This document shows positions 35,686-43,606 of a DNA stretch of 60,125 bases, piece by piece; position 1 is the stretch's first letter, and the number at the start of each line of letters is the position of its first letter. The notes under the pieces are model-generated. The model was not told the origin of the DNA, made no database searches, and saw nothing but the letters and a program-made list of their open reading frames with translations. The DNA is from Eubacteriales bacterium (lineage in GTDB: Bacteria; Bacillota; Clostridia; Lachnospirales; Lachnospiraceae): contig JAUNFZ010000005.1 in the NCBI GenBank assembly GCA_030524785.1, positions 1 through 60,125 on the forward strand. Reading direction: 5' to 3'. Position numbers and translations under genes: made by a program.

Positions 35686-36615
35686 ATGAAAAAAATAATT
35701 TTCGGTGTGCTTGCCGGAGCGTCGTTTCTCCTTCTTCTGGTATTTCCAAAACTTTGCTTCGACGCTGCGAAGGCCGGTCTTCTGCTGTGGTTTGAGACCC
35801 TTGTCCCATCTTTGTTTCCCGTAATGATTCTATCCAATCTATTGATAGCCACAAATGTTGCCTTTGTGTGCATACAGTACATATCCCGGCCGTTTACCGC
35901 CCTGCTTGGCCTTACGCCCTACGGCGTCTATGCCATGTTTGTCGGTTTTTTCTGCGGATGCCCCATGGGGGCAAAGGTATTGTCAGACCTTCGTCGAAAC
36001 CGGCAGATATCACAGGAAGAAGCTGTCTATCTGGCCGGATTCTGCAATAATTTAAGTCCGGCGTTTCTGATAAATTTTCTTGTCGTCGGCCACTTAAAGT
36101 CGGAAGATTTCATAGGGCCCACCTTATGCATCCTTATGGGAGCGCCGGTTTTATTCGGCCTGTTTTCAAATCACAGGTACCGGACGCTTCTGGGAAGTCA
36201 TTCTCAGGCAAAAATAAAAAACAAGCCATCTTCCACCGCAATTACGTTTGCCATGGCGGATGCCTGCATTTCTGACAGTATATATAATATGACAAAGCTT
36301 GGAGGATATGTGATCCTTTTCTTTGTACTCACCGCATTTTTGGATTTTCTGCCGGGCAGTACCGGGTTGGCAAAAGCCATACTTTCCGGCATTACAGAAA
36401 TCAGCGGCGGCATACATCATATTGCATGCCTTCCGCTGACATTTCCACAAAAATATATACTTCTGACCGCTGCGGCTTCCTTTGGAGGATTATGCTGTGC
36501 AGCCCAGTCTGCCGGTATGCTGGCAGATATCGGTATGCCGCTTGGACACTACCTGCTCTCAAAGCTTGGCATCACAGCGATTGCCGTCATTATGGCCCTG
36601 TGTTACATAAGCTGA
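35686..36615 (+). CDS. ylbJ: Sporulation integral membrane protein YlbJ
   Basis: YlbJ is a mother-cell membrane protein needed for spore cortex formation. The 309-residue protein has about eight membrane segments and the nucleoside-gate-like core (FFCGCPMGAKVLSDLRRNRQIS, GFCNNLSPAFLINF). It ends FGGLCCAAQSAGML...LGITAIAVIMAL. Start at 35686 with GTGAGG upstream; an in-frame GTG at 35674 overlaps that site. It lies next to rsmD-coaD as in Bacillus ylbH-ylbI-ylbJ, but in convergent orientation. Confidence 0.9.
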   Translation: MKKIIFGVLAGASFLLLLVFPKLCFDAAKAGLLLWFETLVPSLFPVMILSNLLIATNVAFVCIQYISRPFTALLGLTPYGVYAMFVGFFCGCPMGAKVLSDLRRNRQISQEEAVYLAGFCNNLSPAFLINFLVVGHLKSEDFIGPTLCILMGAPVLFGLFSNHRYRTLLGSHSQAKIKNKPSSTAITFAMADACISDSIYNMTKLGGYVILFFVLTAFLDFLPGSTGLAKAILSGITEISGGIHHIACLPLTFPQKYILLTAAASFGGLCCAAQSAGMLADIGMPLGHYLLSKLGITAIAVIMALCYIS

Positions 36616-36642
36616 GATACGCCCTGTGGCCAGACGTTATTG

Positions 36643-37242
36643 TTATTCTTCTTCCTCGTCTTCTTCATCCAGAGCAGCCGCTGCATAATTGGATGTGCCG
36701 GCTGTCTGAGGCGAAAGCTCCTGACGGTTTTTGCTGACAATGTCATAGCAGGACTGAATGGAATTTACAAACGTATTGTATTTTGCGCCTACGGTCTCCG
36801 TTGCATGGTTCATGATCTGCTCCAGATTTGCCAGCATATCGTCCGTATAGCTGATAGCGCTCATGCGGATATTGTTTGCATCCTCTGTAGCTGCGTCCAC
36901 AGTCTCACGGGCCTGCTCACGGGCCTGATCCATCAGGGCATTTGCCTGATTCACCGCCTCGCGCATTACTTCGCTTTCCTCTACCATTTTCTGCTGTTTT
37001 TCCTGCGCATCCGCAAGAATTGCGTCCGCCTTTGTCTGCGCATCTGCAAGGATCGCATCCTTGTTGCTGATAATCTTCTGATAACGCTTGATCTCATCCG
37101 GCGTTTTCATACGCAGTTCTCTCAGAAGTTCTTCCAGCTCCTCTTTGTTTACAACAATCTTGGTAGAAGACAGCGGCTGAAACTTACAACTATCTACGTA
37201 TTCTTCGATTTCTTCAATGATCTGTTCAATTCTGCTGCTCAT
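36643..37242 (-). CDS. Coiled-coil protein of unknown function next to coaD
   Basis: The 199-residue protein is almost entirely charged helix. An N-terminal acidic segment (SRIEQIIEEIEEYVD) is followed by a long coiled coil (about 30-165) with Ala-rich imperfect repeats such as ADAQTKADAILADAQEKQ, and a very acidic tail ending DEEDEEEE. Homologues are often labelled ATPase or V-ATPase subunit H, but no nucleotide-binding motif is visible. It resembles DivIVA-like scaffolds in layout only. It lies 36 bases downstream of coaD. Confidence 0.75.
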   Translation of the reverse strand: MSSRIEQIIEEIEEYVDSCKFQPLSSTKIVVNKEELEELLRELRMKTPDEIKRYQKIISNKDAILADAQTKADAILADAQEKQQKMVEESEVMREAVNQANALMDQAREQARETVDAATEDANNIRMSAISYTDDMLANLEQIMNHATETVGAKYNTFVNSIQSCYDIVSKNRQELSPQTAGTSNYAAAALDEEDEEEE

Positions 37243-37278
37243 TTTTCCTCTCCTTATTAATTATAAAATTTTTGTATA

Positions 37279-37767
37279 TCAGCCTTCACCGTGATGCATT
37301 TTTTTTACTATCGCTTTTTCAACCTCCGGGGGCACAAATCTGCTGATGTCCCCTCCGTAATATGCCACCTCTTTCACCGTGGAGGAACTAAGATAAGCAT
37401 ATTCCAGACTGGTTGTCAAAAAAATGGTATCAATATCCGGCGCCATAATCCTGTTCGTCTGCGCCATCTGCAGCTCATAGTCAAAATCCGTAATAGCGCG
37501 AAGTCCTCTCACAAGAAATTTTGCTCCGCATTTTCTTACAAAATCAATCGACAGTCCGCTGTATGTCTCCACACGAACATTATTCATATCTTTTGTTACT
37601 TCCCGTAATATCTTAACACGTTCCTGAGCAGAAAACAATGGATTTTTATTATTATTCTGCAAAACAGCCACAATAAGTTCGTCCACAAGGGCCGCGCTCC
37701 TGCGAATCACGTCTAAATGACCGAATGTCACCGGATCAAAGCTTCCCGGATAAACTGCTTTACGCAT
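37279..37767 (-). CDS. coaD: Phosphopantetheine adenylyltransferase
   Basis: CoaD makes dephospho-CoA from 4'-phosphopantetheine and ATP. The 162-residue protein has [13 protein letters not shown] with the (H/T)xGH motif, [21 protein letters not shown] and the [16 protein letters not shown] segment. The ATG at 37767 overlaps the rsmD stop by eight bases; a TTG four codons earlier is an alternative. Confidence 0.96.
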   Translation of the reverse strand: MRKAVYPGSFDPVTFGHLDVIRRSAALVDELIVAVLQNNNKNPLFSAQERVKILREVTKDMNNVRVETYSGLSIDFVRKCGAKFLVRGLRAITDFDYELQMAQTNRIMAPDIDTIFLTTSLEYAYLSSSTVKEVAYYGGDISRFVPPEVEKAIVKKMHHGEG

Positions 37768-38329
37768 CCTCTCCCTCAACCTTCCTTTTTATAAAAATAT
37801 GAGCATTTGTCTTATATTTCTTATATTTTACTGTTTCAAATCCAAGGGAATCCACATAGTCAAACTCTGTTTCTGCGGAGGCTTCCGCGATAATCAGTGT
37901 GCGGCTGTCCGCCAGGCCGGATTCTGCCAAAGCTTCCAGCACTTCCCTCTCCAGGCCGCGGTTATAAGGCGGATCCATAAAAATAATATCAAAGGCCTTT
38001 TGGCCATCCAGACGCTTCAATGCCTCAAACACATCCAAAGCCAGAACCTGGGCCTTCTGCTCCAATTTTGTAAAACGCAGATTTTCGCGTATACAGCGCA
38101 GGGCTTCCCGGCCCTGTTCCACAAAAAACGCCGTCTCTGCTCCCCGGCTCAGCGCCTCAATACCGATGGCTCCGCTCCCGGAAAACAAATCAAGGAAGCG
38201 ACATCCGTAAACGCTGCTGCCAAGCATATTAAATAAGGTTTCCTTGATGCGGTCCGTAGTGGGACGCGTATCCTGTCCCGGCGCAGTTTTAAGCTGCAGG
38301 CGGCGCGCTGTCCCTGCAATTACTCTCAT
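37760..38329 (-). CDS. rsmD: 16S rRNA (guanine966-N2)-methyltransferase
   Basis: The 189-residue protein starts [13 protein letters not shown], typical of RsmD. It has a SAM-binding segment ([20 protein letters not shown]) and the catalytic DPPYNRG motif for exocyclic amine methylation. Its place before coaD is the classical Firmicutes order. It follows the Na/Pi cotransporter gene by 18 bases. Confidence 0.93.
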   Translation of the reverse strand: MRVIAGTARRLQLKTAPGQDTRPTTDRIKETLFNMLGSSVYGCRFLDLFSGSGAIGIEALSRGAETAFFVEQGREALRCIRENLRFTKLEQKAQVLALDVFEALKRLDGQKAFDIIFMDPPYNRGLEREVLEALAESGLADSRTLIIAEASAETEFDYVDSLGFETVKYKKYKTNAHIFIKRKVEGEDA

Positions 38330-38347
38330 ACGACGTATCTCCCATCG

Positions 38348-40027
38348 CTATTCATGTTCGCTCATCACATAACCTGCCAGATTATAGGCATGGTCTGATA
38401 TACGTTCAAGGTTACTCAATATATCAAGAAACGCCACGCCGTTCTCCGGCTTGCAAAGCTGTTTCGACAGACGGTCGATATGCTTTTCACGCAGTTCTTC
38501 TTCAAGATCATCCACTTTTTCTTCATACTTGCCCACGCGGACGGCATCCTCTATGCTCACTTTGCTTCTGGCACTTAAAGCACAGTCAAAACCGTCTTTT
38601 ACCAGTCCCATAATTTCCGCCATTTCACCGCAGGCTTCCTCTGAAAAATGAATCCGTTCGCCGTCATTTTCGGAATCCATCAGTTCTGCGATATTCTCTG
38701 CGTGGTCGCCGATGCGCTCAATGTCGCTGACAGAATAAAAAAGATTTTTTATAACATCATGCTGTTCTACTGTCAGAGAAAGATTATTGATATCCACCAG
38801 ATATTCGGTAATCAGCTTTTCCATCCGGTTAATCGTCTTTTCCGTAGCGTAAACCTTGTCAAGAAGCGCCTGATCGAAGTTCATCACCACACTGCAGGCG
38901 TTTCGGAGATTGCCCGCCACAATTTCTCCCATATGTACTACTTCTTTAATTGCATTTTCTACTGCAAAATCAGGAGATCTCAAAATACGCTTGTCCAGAT
39001 GGCGGAGCGTTACCTGCTCCTCCTCCACCGGCATCTCGTCATCCTGATCGCTGCCGCGGACAATCAGGCCGGAAAACTGTACAAGGCGCTCCGCAAAGGG
39101 GAACAACAGGATCGTGCAGGCCACTTTAAAGCCCGTATGGAACACGGAAATCCCCACGCTGTCAATCGGATGACTTCCAAATTCCGGCATAAAGCTAAAA
39201 AACAGATAACAGATCGTGCCGAACAGAACAGCGCCGATAATATTGTACGTCAAATGAATGGCCGCCACCCGCTTGGCGTTTCTTGTGGTTCCAAAGCTGG
39301 AAAGCACGGCGGTCAGACAGGAACCGATATTAGAGCCAAGACTGATAAATACGGCCGCACTGGTAGTGACTGCGCCGCTGGTGGCCGCCAGCGTCTGCAG
39401 TACGCCCACCGACGCCGAGGAGCTCTGCATAATCGCCGTCACAAGAGTTCCAAGGGCAATACCAAGCAGCGGATTCTTTCCAAATAAAATAAATGCGTCC
39501 GCGATAATCGGCAGATCCATATATTTCTTTGCCGCTGTTCCCATAAAGTCAAGACCGATAAACAGAAGTCCGAGACCGATCAAAATTTCTCCATAGATCT
39601 GTTTTTTGGGCTTTTTTGCAAACATAATCAAAAATGCGCCAATACCGACCATCAGGGGAGCATAAAGGCTTGGAGAAAGCGCTTTAAAACTGTCGCCCAC
39701 CTGCCCCAGGGAAACAATCCAGGCAGTGATACAGGTGCCGATATTTGCTCCCATAATGATACCGACCGCCTGAGAAAGCGTCATGATACCTGCATTTACA
39801 AAACCGATCACCATGACAGTCGTGGCGCCGCTGCTTTGAATGATCGCCGTCAGGGCCGCGCCGACCAGCACAGCCACCAGCCGGTTGTTTGTCAGAATTC
39901 CCAAAAGCTCCTGCATTTTGCTGCCGGTTGATTTCTGAATACCGCTGGACATGTCATGCATACCAAACAGAAACATTCCCAGCCCGCCGACAAACGTAAA
40001 TAAATTTGAAACGTCATTGATCGACAT
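38348..40027 (-). CDS. Na+/phosphate cotransporter (NptA type) with PhoU-like domain
   Basis: The 559-residue membrane protein has two copies of the QSS motif of Na/Pi cotransporters (AIIQSSGATTVM and AIMQSSSASVG), in inverted-topology halves with 8-9 membrane segments. A cytoplasmic PhoU-like helical domain follows (about 345-555; KEVVHMGEIVAGNLRNA). It probably takes up phosphate with sodium. Start at 40027 with GGAGG seven bases upstream; the frame extends to 40081 without a site. Confidence 0.9.
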   Translation of the reverse strand: MSINDVSNLFTFVGGLGMFLFGMHDMSSGIQKSTGSKMQELLGILTNNRLVAVLVGAALTAIIQSSGATTVMVIGFVNAGIMTLSQAVGIIMGANIGTCITAWIVSLGQVGDSFKALSPSLYAPLMVGIGAFLIMFAKKPKKQIYGEILIGLGLLFIGLDFMGTAAKKYMDLPIIADAFILFGKNPLLGIALGTLVTAIMQSSSASVGVLQTLAATSGAVTTSAAVFISLGSNIGSCLTAVLSSFGTTRNAKRVAAIHLTYNIIGAVLFGTICYLFFSFMPEFGSHPIDSVGISVFHTGFKVACTILLFPFAERLVQFSGLIVRGSDQDDEMPVEEEQVTLRHLDKRILRSPDFAVENAIKEVVHMGEIVAGNLRNACSVVMNFDQALLDKVYATEKTINRMEKLITEYLVDINNLSLTVEQHDVIKNLFYSVSDIERIGDHAENIAELMDSENDGERIHFSEEACGEMAEIMGLVKDGFDCALSARSKVSIEDAVRVGKYEEKVDDLEEELREKHIDRLSKQLCKPENGVAFLDILSNLERISDHAYNLAGYVMSEHE

Positions 40028-40062
40028 ATCAAAACCTCCGAATATCCATCCCGCAATATGTT

Positions 40063-40455
40063 TCAGACAATACTTCTCCACTCAAGATCGCCGTGATCTA
40101 ACCCGAGAATCAGAGATTCGGCCGTCGCAATGTTCGTTGCGATTGGAATGTTGTATTTATCGCAGCACCTTGTGATCCTCTCAATATCTGCCTGGCGGGG
40201 ATCCTGAATAATCGGATTGTAGAAAAAAATCACCATATCCATACTGTTGCGCTCAATCATTTCTGTAAACTGCCTGTCTCCTCCCACGCTGCCCGGCAGA
40301 AACTTATGAACTTTTAATTTTGTGACTTCTTCAATTCTCCGCCCGGTGATGCCGGTGGCATAAATCTCATGTTTGCTCAGAATACGCTTATAAGCCAAAC
40401 AGAAATTTTCCATCAGGCTTTTCTTGCTGTTGTGTGCAATTACCCCAATATTCAT
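40063..40455 (-). CDS. mgsA: Methylglyoxal synthase homologue with altered active site
   Basis: MgsA converts dihydroxyacetone phosphate to methylglyoxal and phosphate. The 130-residue protein aligns throughout: IAHNSKK, LYATGTTG-like IYATGITG, GSVGGDRQ, VIFF, IPIATNIATAE. Against E. coli numbering, His19 (His8), catalytic Asp71 (Asp60) and Asp101 (Asp90) are kept. Asp20 is Asn9, Asp91 is Asn80 and His98 is Arg87. It may be a weak or repurposed enzyme. A hairpin sits just before its Shine-Dalgarno. Confidence 0.85.
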   Translation of the reverse strand: MNIGVIAHNSKKSLMENFCLAYKRILSKHEIYATGITGRRIEEVTKLKVHKFLPGSVGGDRQFTEMIERNSMDMVIFFYNPIIQDPRQADIERITRCCDKYNIPIATNIATAESLILGLDHGDLEWRSIV

Positions 40456-40468
40456 CATAGATTCCTTT

Positions 40469-40492
40469 CCGATACAAACCCCATAGTATCGG
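40469..40492 (-). promoter_or_regulatory. Leader hairpin of mgsA
   Basis: A 7-base perfect stem CCGATAC/GTATCGG with a 10-base loop immediately precedes the AAAGGAA ribosome-binding site. It could influence translation or mRNA stability. Confidence 0.45.
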
Positions 40493-40496
40493 TTTG

Positions 40497-40524
40497 ATTA
40501 TAGCATATTTTTCGATAATAGCAA
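40497..40524 (-). promoter_or_regulatory. Promoter of mgsA
   Basis: Minus strand TTGCTA (40519-40524), 16 bases, exact TATAAT (40497-40502). The -10 lies close before the leader hairpin. Confidence 0.65.
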
Positions 40525-40585
40525 ATATTTTATTTTTTTGAATTAACTGCCAGTTTATTATTTTGGGTATTTCATATAATAACAG

Positions 40586-40604
40586 TGCAATCAAAAAGAT
40601 TGCA
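40586..40604 (+). promoter_or_regulatory. Hairpin upstream of the SASP gene
   Basis: TGCAATC/GATTGCA, 7-base stem with a 5-base A loop, 45 bases upstream of the start codon. It follows a CATATAATA string that could be part of a forespore promoter, but no matching -35 is evident. Confidence 0.4.
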
Positions 40605-40649
40605 AATAAAAAACGAAAAAAAGAAACTTATGACAAAGGAGGCGTAATT

Positions 40650-40871
40650 ATGTCAAGCAGATCTTCTAACACGACAGCAGTACCGGAAGCAAAAGGAGCA
40701 ATGGACCGTTTCAAATTTGAAGTTGCAAACGAACTTGGCGTTCCCTTAACTGACGGTTACAACGGAAACCTGACGTCTAAACAGAACGGCTCTGTCGGCG
40801 GATATATGGTGAAGAAAATGATCGAAGCACAGGAAAGACAGATGTCCGGCCAGACAGGCACAATGATGTAA
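40650..40871 (+). CDS. Alpha/beta-type small acid-soluble spore protein
   Basis: These proteins coat spore DNA and are degraded by Gpr at germination. The 73-residue protein has both conserved blocks: FKFEVANELGV, which contains the Gpr cleavage site between Glu and Val, and NGNLTSKQNGSVGGYMVKKMIEAQE. GGAGG lies eight bases before the ATG at 40650. The upstream in-frame extension has no ribosome site. Expression in the forespore is expected. Confidence 0.95.
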   Translation: MSSRSSNTTAVPEAKGAMDRFKFEVANELGVPLTDGYNGNLTSKQNGSVGGYMVKKMIEAQERQMSGQTGTMM

Positions 40872-40896
40872 TAAAAGAAAGCTGTAACAAAAAGAA

Positions 40897-40919
40897 AGCG
40901 GCTGCTGATTGCGGCCGCT
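40897..40919. terminator. Bidirectional terminator between the SASP and DUF6465 genes
   Basis: AGCGGC (40897-40902) pairs with GCCGCT (40914-40919) across an 11-base loop. The plus strand continues CTCTCTTT and the minus strand continues TTCTTTTT, so it can stop both convergent transcripts; the minus side is stronger. Confidence 0.7.
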
Positions 40920-40957
40920 CTCTCTTTGCACATGTGCATTTTTCACATCATCACTTT

Positions 40958-41329
40958 TTACAGCTCTACAGCTCCTGTCACGTCGCCGTTGATTACAAAG
41001 TAAGCTTTGTTTTCCTCCGGTTTCAGGTAAAGAGATACAGACTTCATATCGCCTACTTTATTTTTCAGCTCTTTTGTCCAGTACTCTTTTACTTTTTTCA
41101 TCACATCAGCCGTGCTGATTTCTCTGCCAAGGTACTGCAGTACAACGGTTTCCTTTACCGCTGTCTTTGCAGCAGCTTTTTTGGCCGGAGCCTTTTTCTC
41201 TACAGGAGCCGCCTTCTTCTCTACGGAAGCCTTTTTCTCTACAGGTTTCTTATCTACTGCTTTCTTTACCGGCTCCTTTGCAGCTTCCTTCACTACAGGT
41301 TCACTTGTAACTGCTTTTTTCGTTGCCAT
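40958..41329 (-). CDS. DUF6465-family basic protein with histone-like N-terminus
   Basis: The 123-residue protein has a Lys/Ala/Pro-rich N-terminal half (1-70) with repeats such as KKAPVEKKA, resembling histone H1 tails. A compact C-terminal domain (75-123; VVLQYLGREISTADVMKKVKEYWTKEL) matches DUF6465. The basic tail suggests nucleic acid binding; the domain's role is unknown. GGAGG precedes the ATG at 41329. It has its own promoter and terminator, so it is monocistronic. Confidence 0.82.
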   Translation of the reverse strand: MATKKAVTSEPVVKEAAKEPVKKAVDKKPVEKKASVEKKAAPVEKKAPAKKAAAKTAVKETVVLQYLGREISTADVMKKVKEYWTKELKNKVGDMKSVSLYLKPEENKAYFVINGDVTGAVEL

Positions 41330-41391
41330 AATAATCCTCCATTTTTTACTATTTAAACTTCTAGCAAGTAATCTATCTGATGTCACAAAAG

Positions 41392-41420
41392 ATATTACAC
41401 CTATCTAAAAATTTTTTCAA
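41392..41420 (-). promoter_or_regulatory. Promoter of the DUF6465 gene
   Basis: Minus strand TTGAAA (41415-41420), 17 bases, TAATAT (41392-41397). Confidence 0.65.
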
Positions 41421-41471
41421 CGCTTTTCGGCTAATTCACAGAAAGTTTGGTGAATTTTTAGGAATTTATGT

Positions 41472-43529
41472 TTATAAATTCAATTTTTTTAGCTCATTTG
41501 ACATATAGTATTGCAGCTTTTTTCGCAATATCATATGTTGTGGGAGCTCCAGCCGGGGATCTTCCTGCAGCAATTCTTCTGCCGCCTCACAGGCGTCCTG
41601 CAGAAGTCTGGCGTCGGTGAAAATATCCCCAAGCTTAAATTCCATCAATCCGCTCTGGCGAACGCCCAGAATATCCCCCGGGCCGCGCAGCTTTAAATCT
41701 TCCCGGGCAATGAAAAAGCCGTCGTTCGATTGGTTTAAAATTTCAAGGCGCTGCTTTGTTTTGCTGCTGTCGGAGGCGGACATCATGATGCAGTAGGACT
41801 GGGAATCGCCCCTTCCTACCCGCCCGCGCAGCTGATGCAGTTGGGCAAGCCCAAAGCGCTCGGCATTTTCGATCATCATAACGGTAGCATTTGGTACGTT
41901 TACGCCGACCTCCACCACTGTGGTGGATACCAGAACCTGTATCCGGTTTCCCAGGAAGCTCTCCATGATGTCGTTCTTTTCCTTCGGCTTCATTTTTCCG
42001 TGAAGATATTTCACACAGATATCCTCCGGCAGCGCGGCGCGTACTTTTTCTGTATAGGAAATCACATCTTCCGCTTCGATCTGCTCACTCTCCTCCACCA
42101 TCGGACAGATGATATATGCCTGATGCCCGGCGCGTACCTCCTTTTCAATAAACTGGTACGCCGTCTTTCGGTAGGAAGTATTTACCACACAGTTCTTAAT
42201 CGGAATACGGTTTGCCGGAAGCTCATCAATCACGGAAATCTCCAGATCTCCGTAAAGGATAACGGCCAGCGTTCTTGGAATAGGCGTTGCGCTCATTACC
42301 AGTGTATGGGGCTCTCTGCCCTTTTCCCCCAGCATTTCCCTCTGCCGGACGCCAAAACGGTGCTGTTCATCGGTGATCACCAGGCCAAGCTCCCTGTACA
42401 CTACTTTTTCCTGGATAAGCGCATGGGTGCCGATGACCATATCCGCAGCTCCTGAGGCAATTTTTTCGTAAGCTTCCCGCTTTTCTTTTGCTGTCATGAA
42501 GCCGGTCAGAAGAACTGCCGTAAAGGGAAGCTCCTGGATACACAAAAATTCCGTCAAAGCATCGAAATGCTGCCTTGCCAGTACCTCTGTGGGGACCATA
42601 AGAGAACTTTGAAGGCCGTTTGCCGCAGCAAAAATCATAGCCAGAAAAGCAACAATCGTCTTGCCGGATCCCACATCCCCCTGTATCAGGCGCGCCATAA
42701 TCCGGCCGCCGGTCATATCCCGCTCAATTTCTTTCCACACGCGCAGCTGGGCTTTGGTGAGCCGGTACGGCAGCTTTTGAATCACCTGTTCTGTCAGCGG
42801 CGTTTCCGTGATATGAAAATGATTGGGGGACGCCTCGCGGCGTTCCTTAAACTGACGCAAAGCGAGGGTAAAGATAAAAAATTCATCAAATACCAGGCGC
42901 TTTCTGGCAAGCATCTGATGATGGTCGTCCTTTGGAAAATGAATTTCTTCCAATGCATAATCATACTCCGCCAACTGATATTTTTTTCGTATCGCTTCGC
43001 TTAAATACTCCTTTGACAGATCCACCCGCTCCAGGGCCTGGCGCACAGCCTTTGTTATCATGGCATTGGTCAGACCTTTTGCAAGCGCATATACCGGCTG
43101 AAGTTCACAGAGCATACTCTGGTACTGCTCCAACTGAAACACAGCCGGCTGTTCCAGAATCAGCCGGCGTCCTTTTGCCGCAACCCTGCCGAAGAACACA
43201 TAATGCGCGCCCTTCTTCAGTGTATTTCTAAGGTACGGCATATTATACCAGCGCACAGATATAGTTCCGGCATCATCGCAGACCGCTGCAGAAACAATCT
43301 GAAGGCGCTTCACATATTGAACGACAGGCGCCTTTTCCAGTTGGCCGTAAACGGCCAGCATTTCCCCTTCCTTTGCCTGCGCTGTATCGGATATCGGTTC
43401 ATATCGCTTATAAGTGCGCGGATAATAAGAAAGCAGGTCTCCGATACTGCGAATACCTGCCTTTTCAAAAATAACCTTCGTTTTTTCGCCGATTCCCTTT
43501 AATTCTTCCAGGGATGATTCATAATTCAT
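41472..43529 (-). CDS. recG: ATP-dependent DNA helicase RecG
   Basis: RecG remodels stalled forks and branched DNA. The 685-residue protein has the N-terminal wedge/OB domain (about 55-150). Helicase motif I is GDVGSGKTIVAF, motif II DEQHRFG, motif III SATPIPRTLA, and the C-terminal motifs are VGVNVPNATVMMIE and QLHQLRGRVGRG. GGAGG lies nine bases before the ATG. It is the third gene of the yloU-yloV-recG cluster, the standard Firmicutes order. Confidence 0.97.
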   Translation of the reverse strand: MNYESSLEELKGIGEKTKVIFEKAGIRSIGDLLSYYPRTYKRYEPISDTAQAKEGEMLAVYGQLEKAPVVQYVKRLQIVSAAVCDDAGTISVRWYNMPYLRNTLKKGAHYVFFGRVAAKGRRLILEQPAVFQLEQYQSMLCELQPVYALAKGLTNAMITKAVRQALERVDLSKEYLSEAIRKKYQLAEYDYALEEIHFPKDDHHQMLARKRLVFDEFFIFTLALRQFKERREASPNHFHITETPLTEQVIQKLPYRLTKAQLRVWKEIERDMTGGRIMARLIQGDVGSGKTIVAFLAMIFAAANGLQSSLMVPTEVLARQHFDALTEFLCIQELPFTAVLLTGFMTAKEKREAYEKIASGAADMVIGTHALIQEKVVYRELGLVITDEQHRFGVRQREMLGEKGREPHTLVMSATPIPRTLAVILYGDLEISVIDELPANRIPIKNCVVNTSYRKTAYQFIEKEVRAGHQAYIICPMVEESEQIEAEDVISYTEKVRAALPEDICVKYLHGKMKPKEKNDIMESFLGNRIQVLVSTTVVEVGVNVPNATVMMIENAERFGLAQLHQLRGRVGRGDSQSYCIMMSASDSSKTKQRLEILNQSNDGFFIAREDLKLRGPGDILGVRQSGLMEFKLGDIFTDARLLQDACEAAEELLQEDPRLELPQHMILRKKLQYYMSNELKKLNL

Positions 43530-43606
43530 AACTGAATACCTCCAGCCGTTTCCTTCCGGCGATATATAGCATCGGACAGGCCGCTGCCCGCCCGACGCGC
43601 TGCTTT

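Noticed and set aside
40561-40582. Sigma-G promoter of the SASP gene at CATATAATA
   Set aside because: The -10-like string is partial and no GnATA-type -35 occurs at the right distance; kept only as a remark.
41430-41460. Terminator of recG from AATTCAC/GTGAATT
   Set aside because: The only T-run after the stem is on the plus strand, where no gene needs it; the minus strand after the stem is not U-rich.
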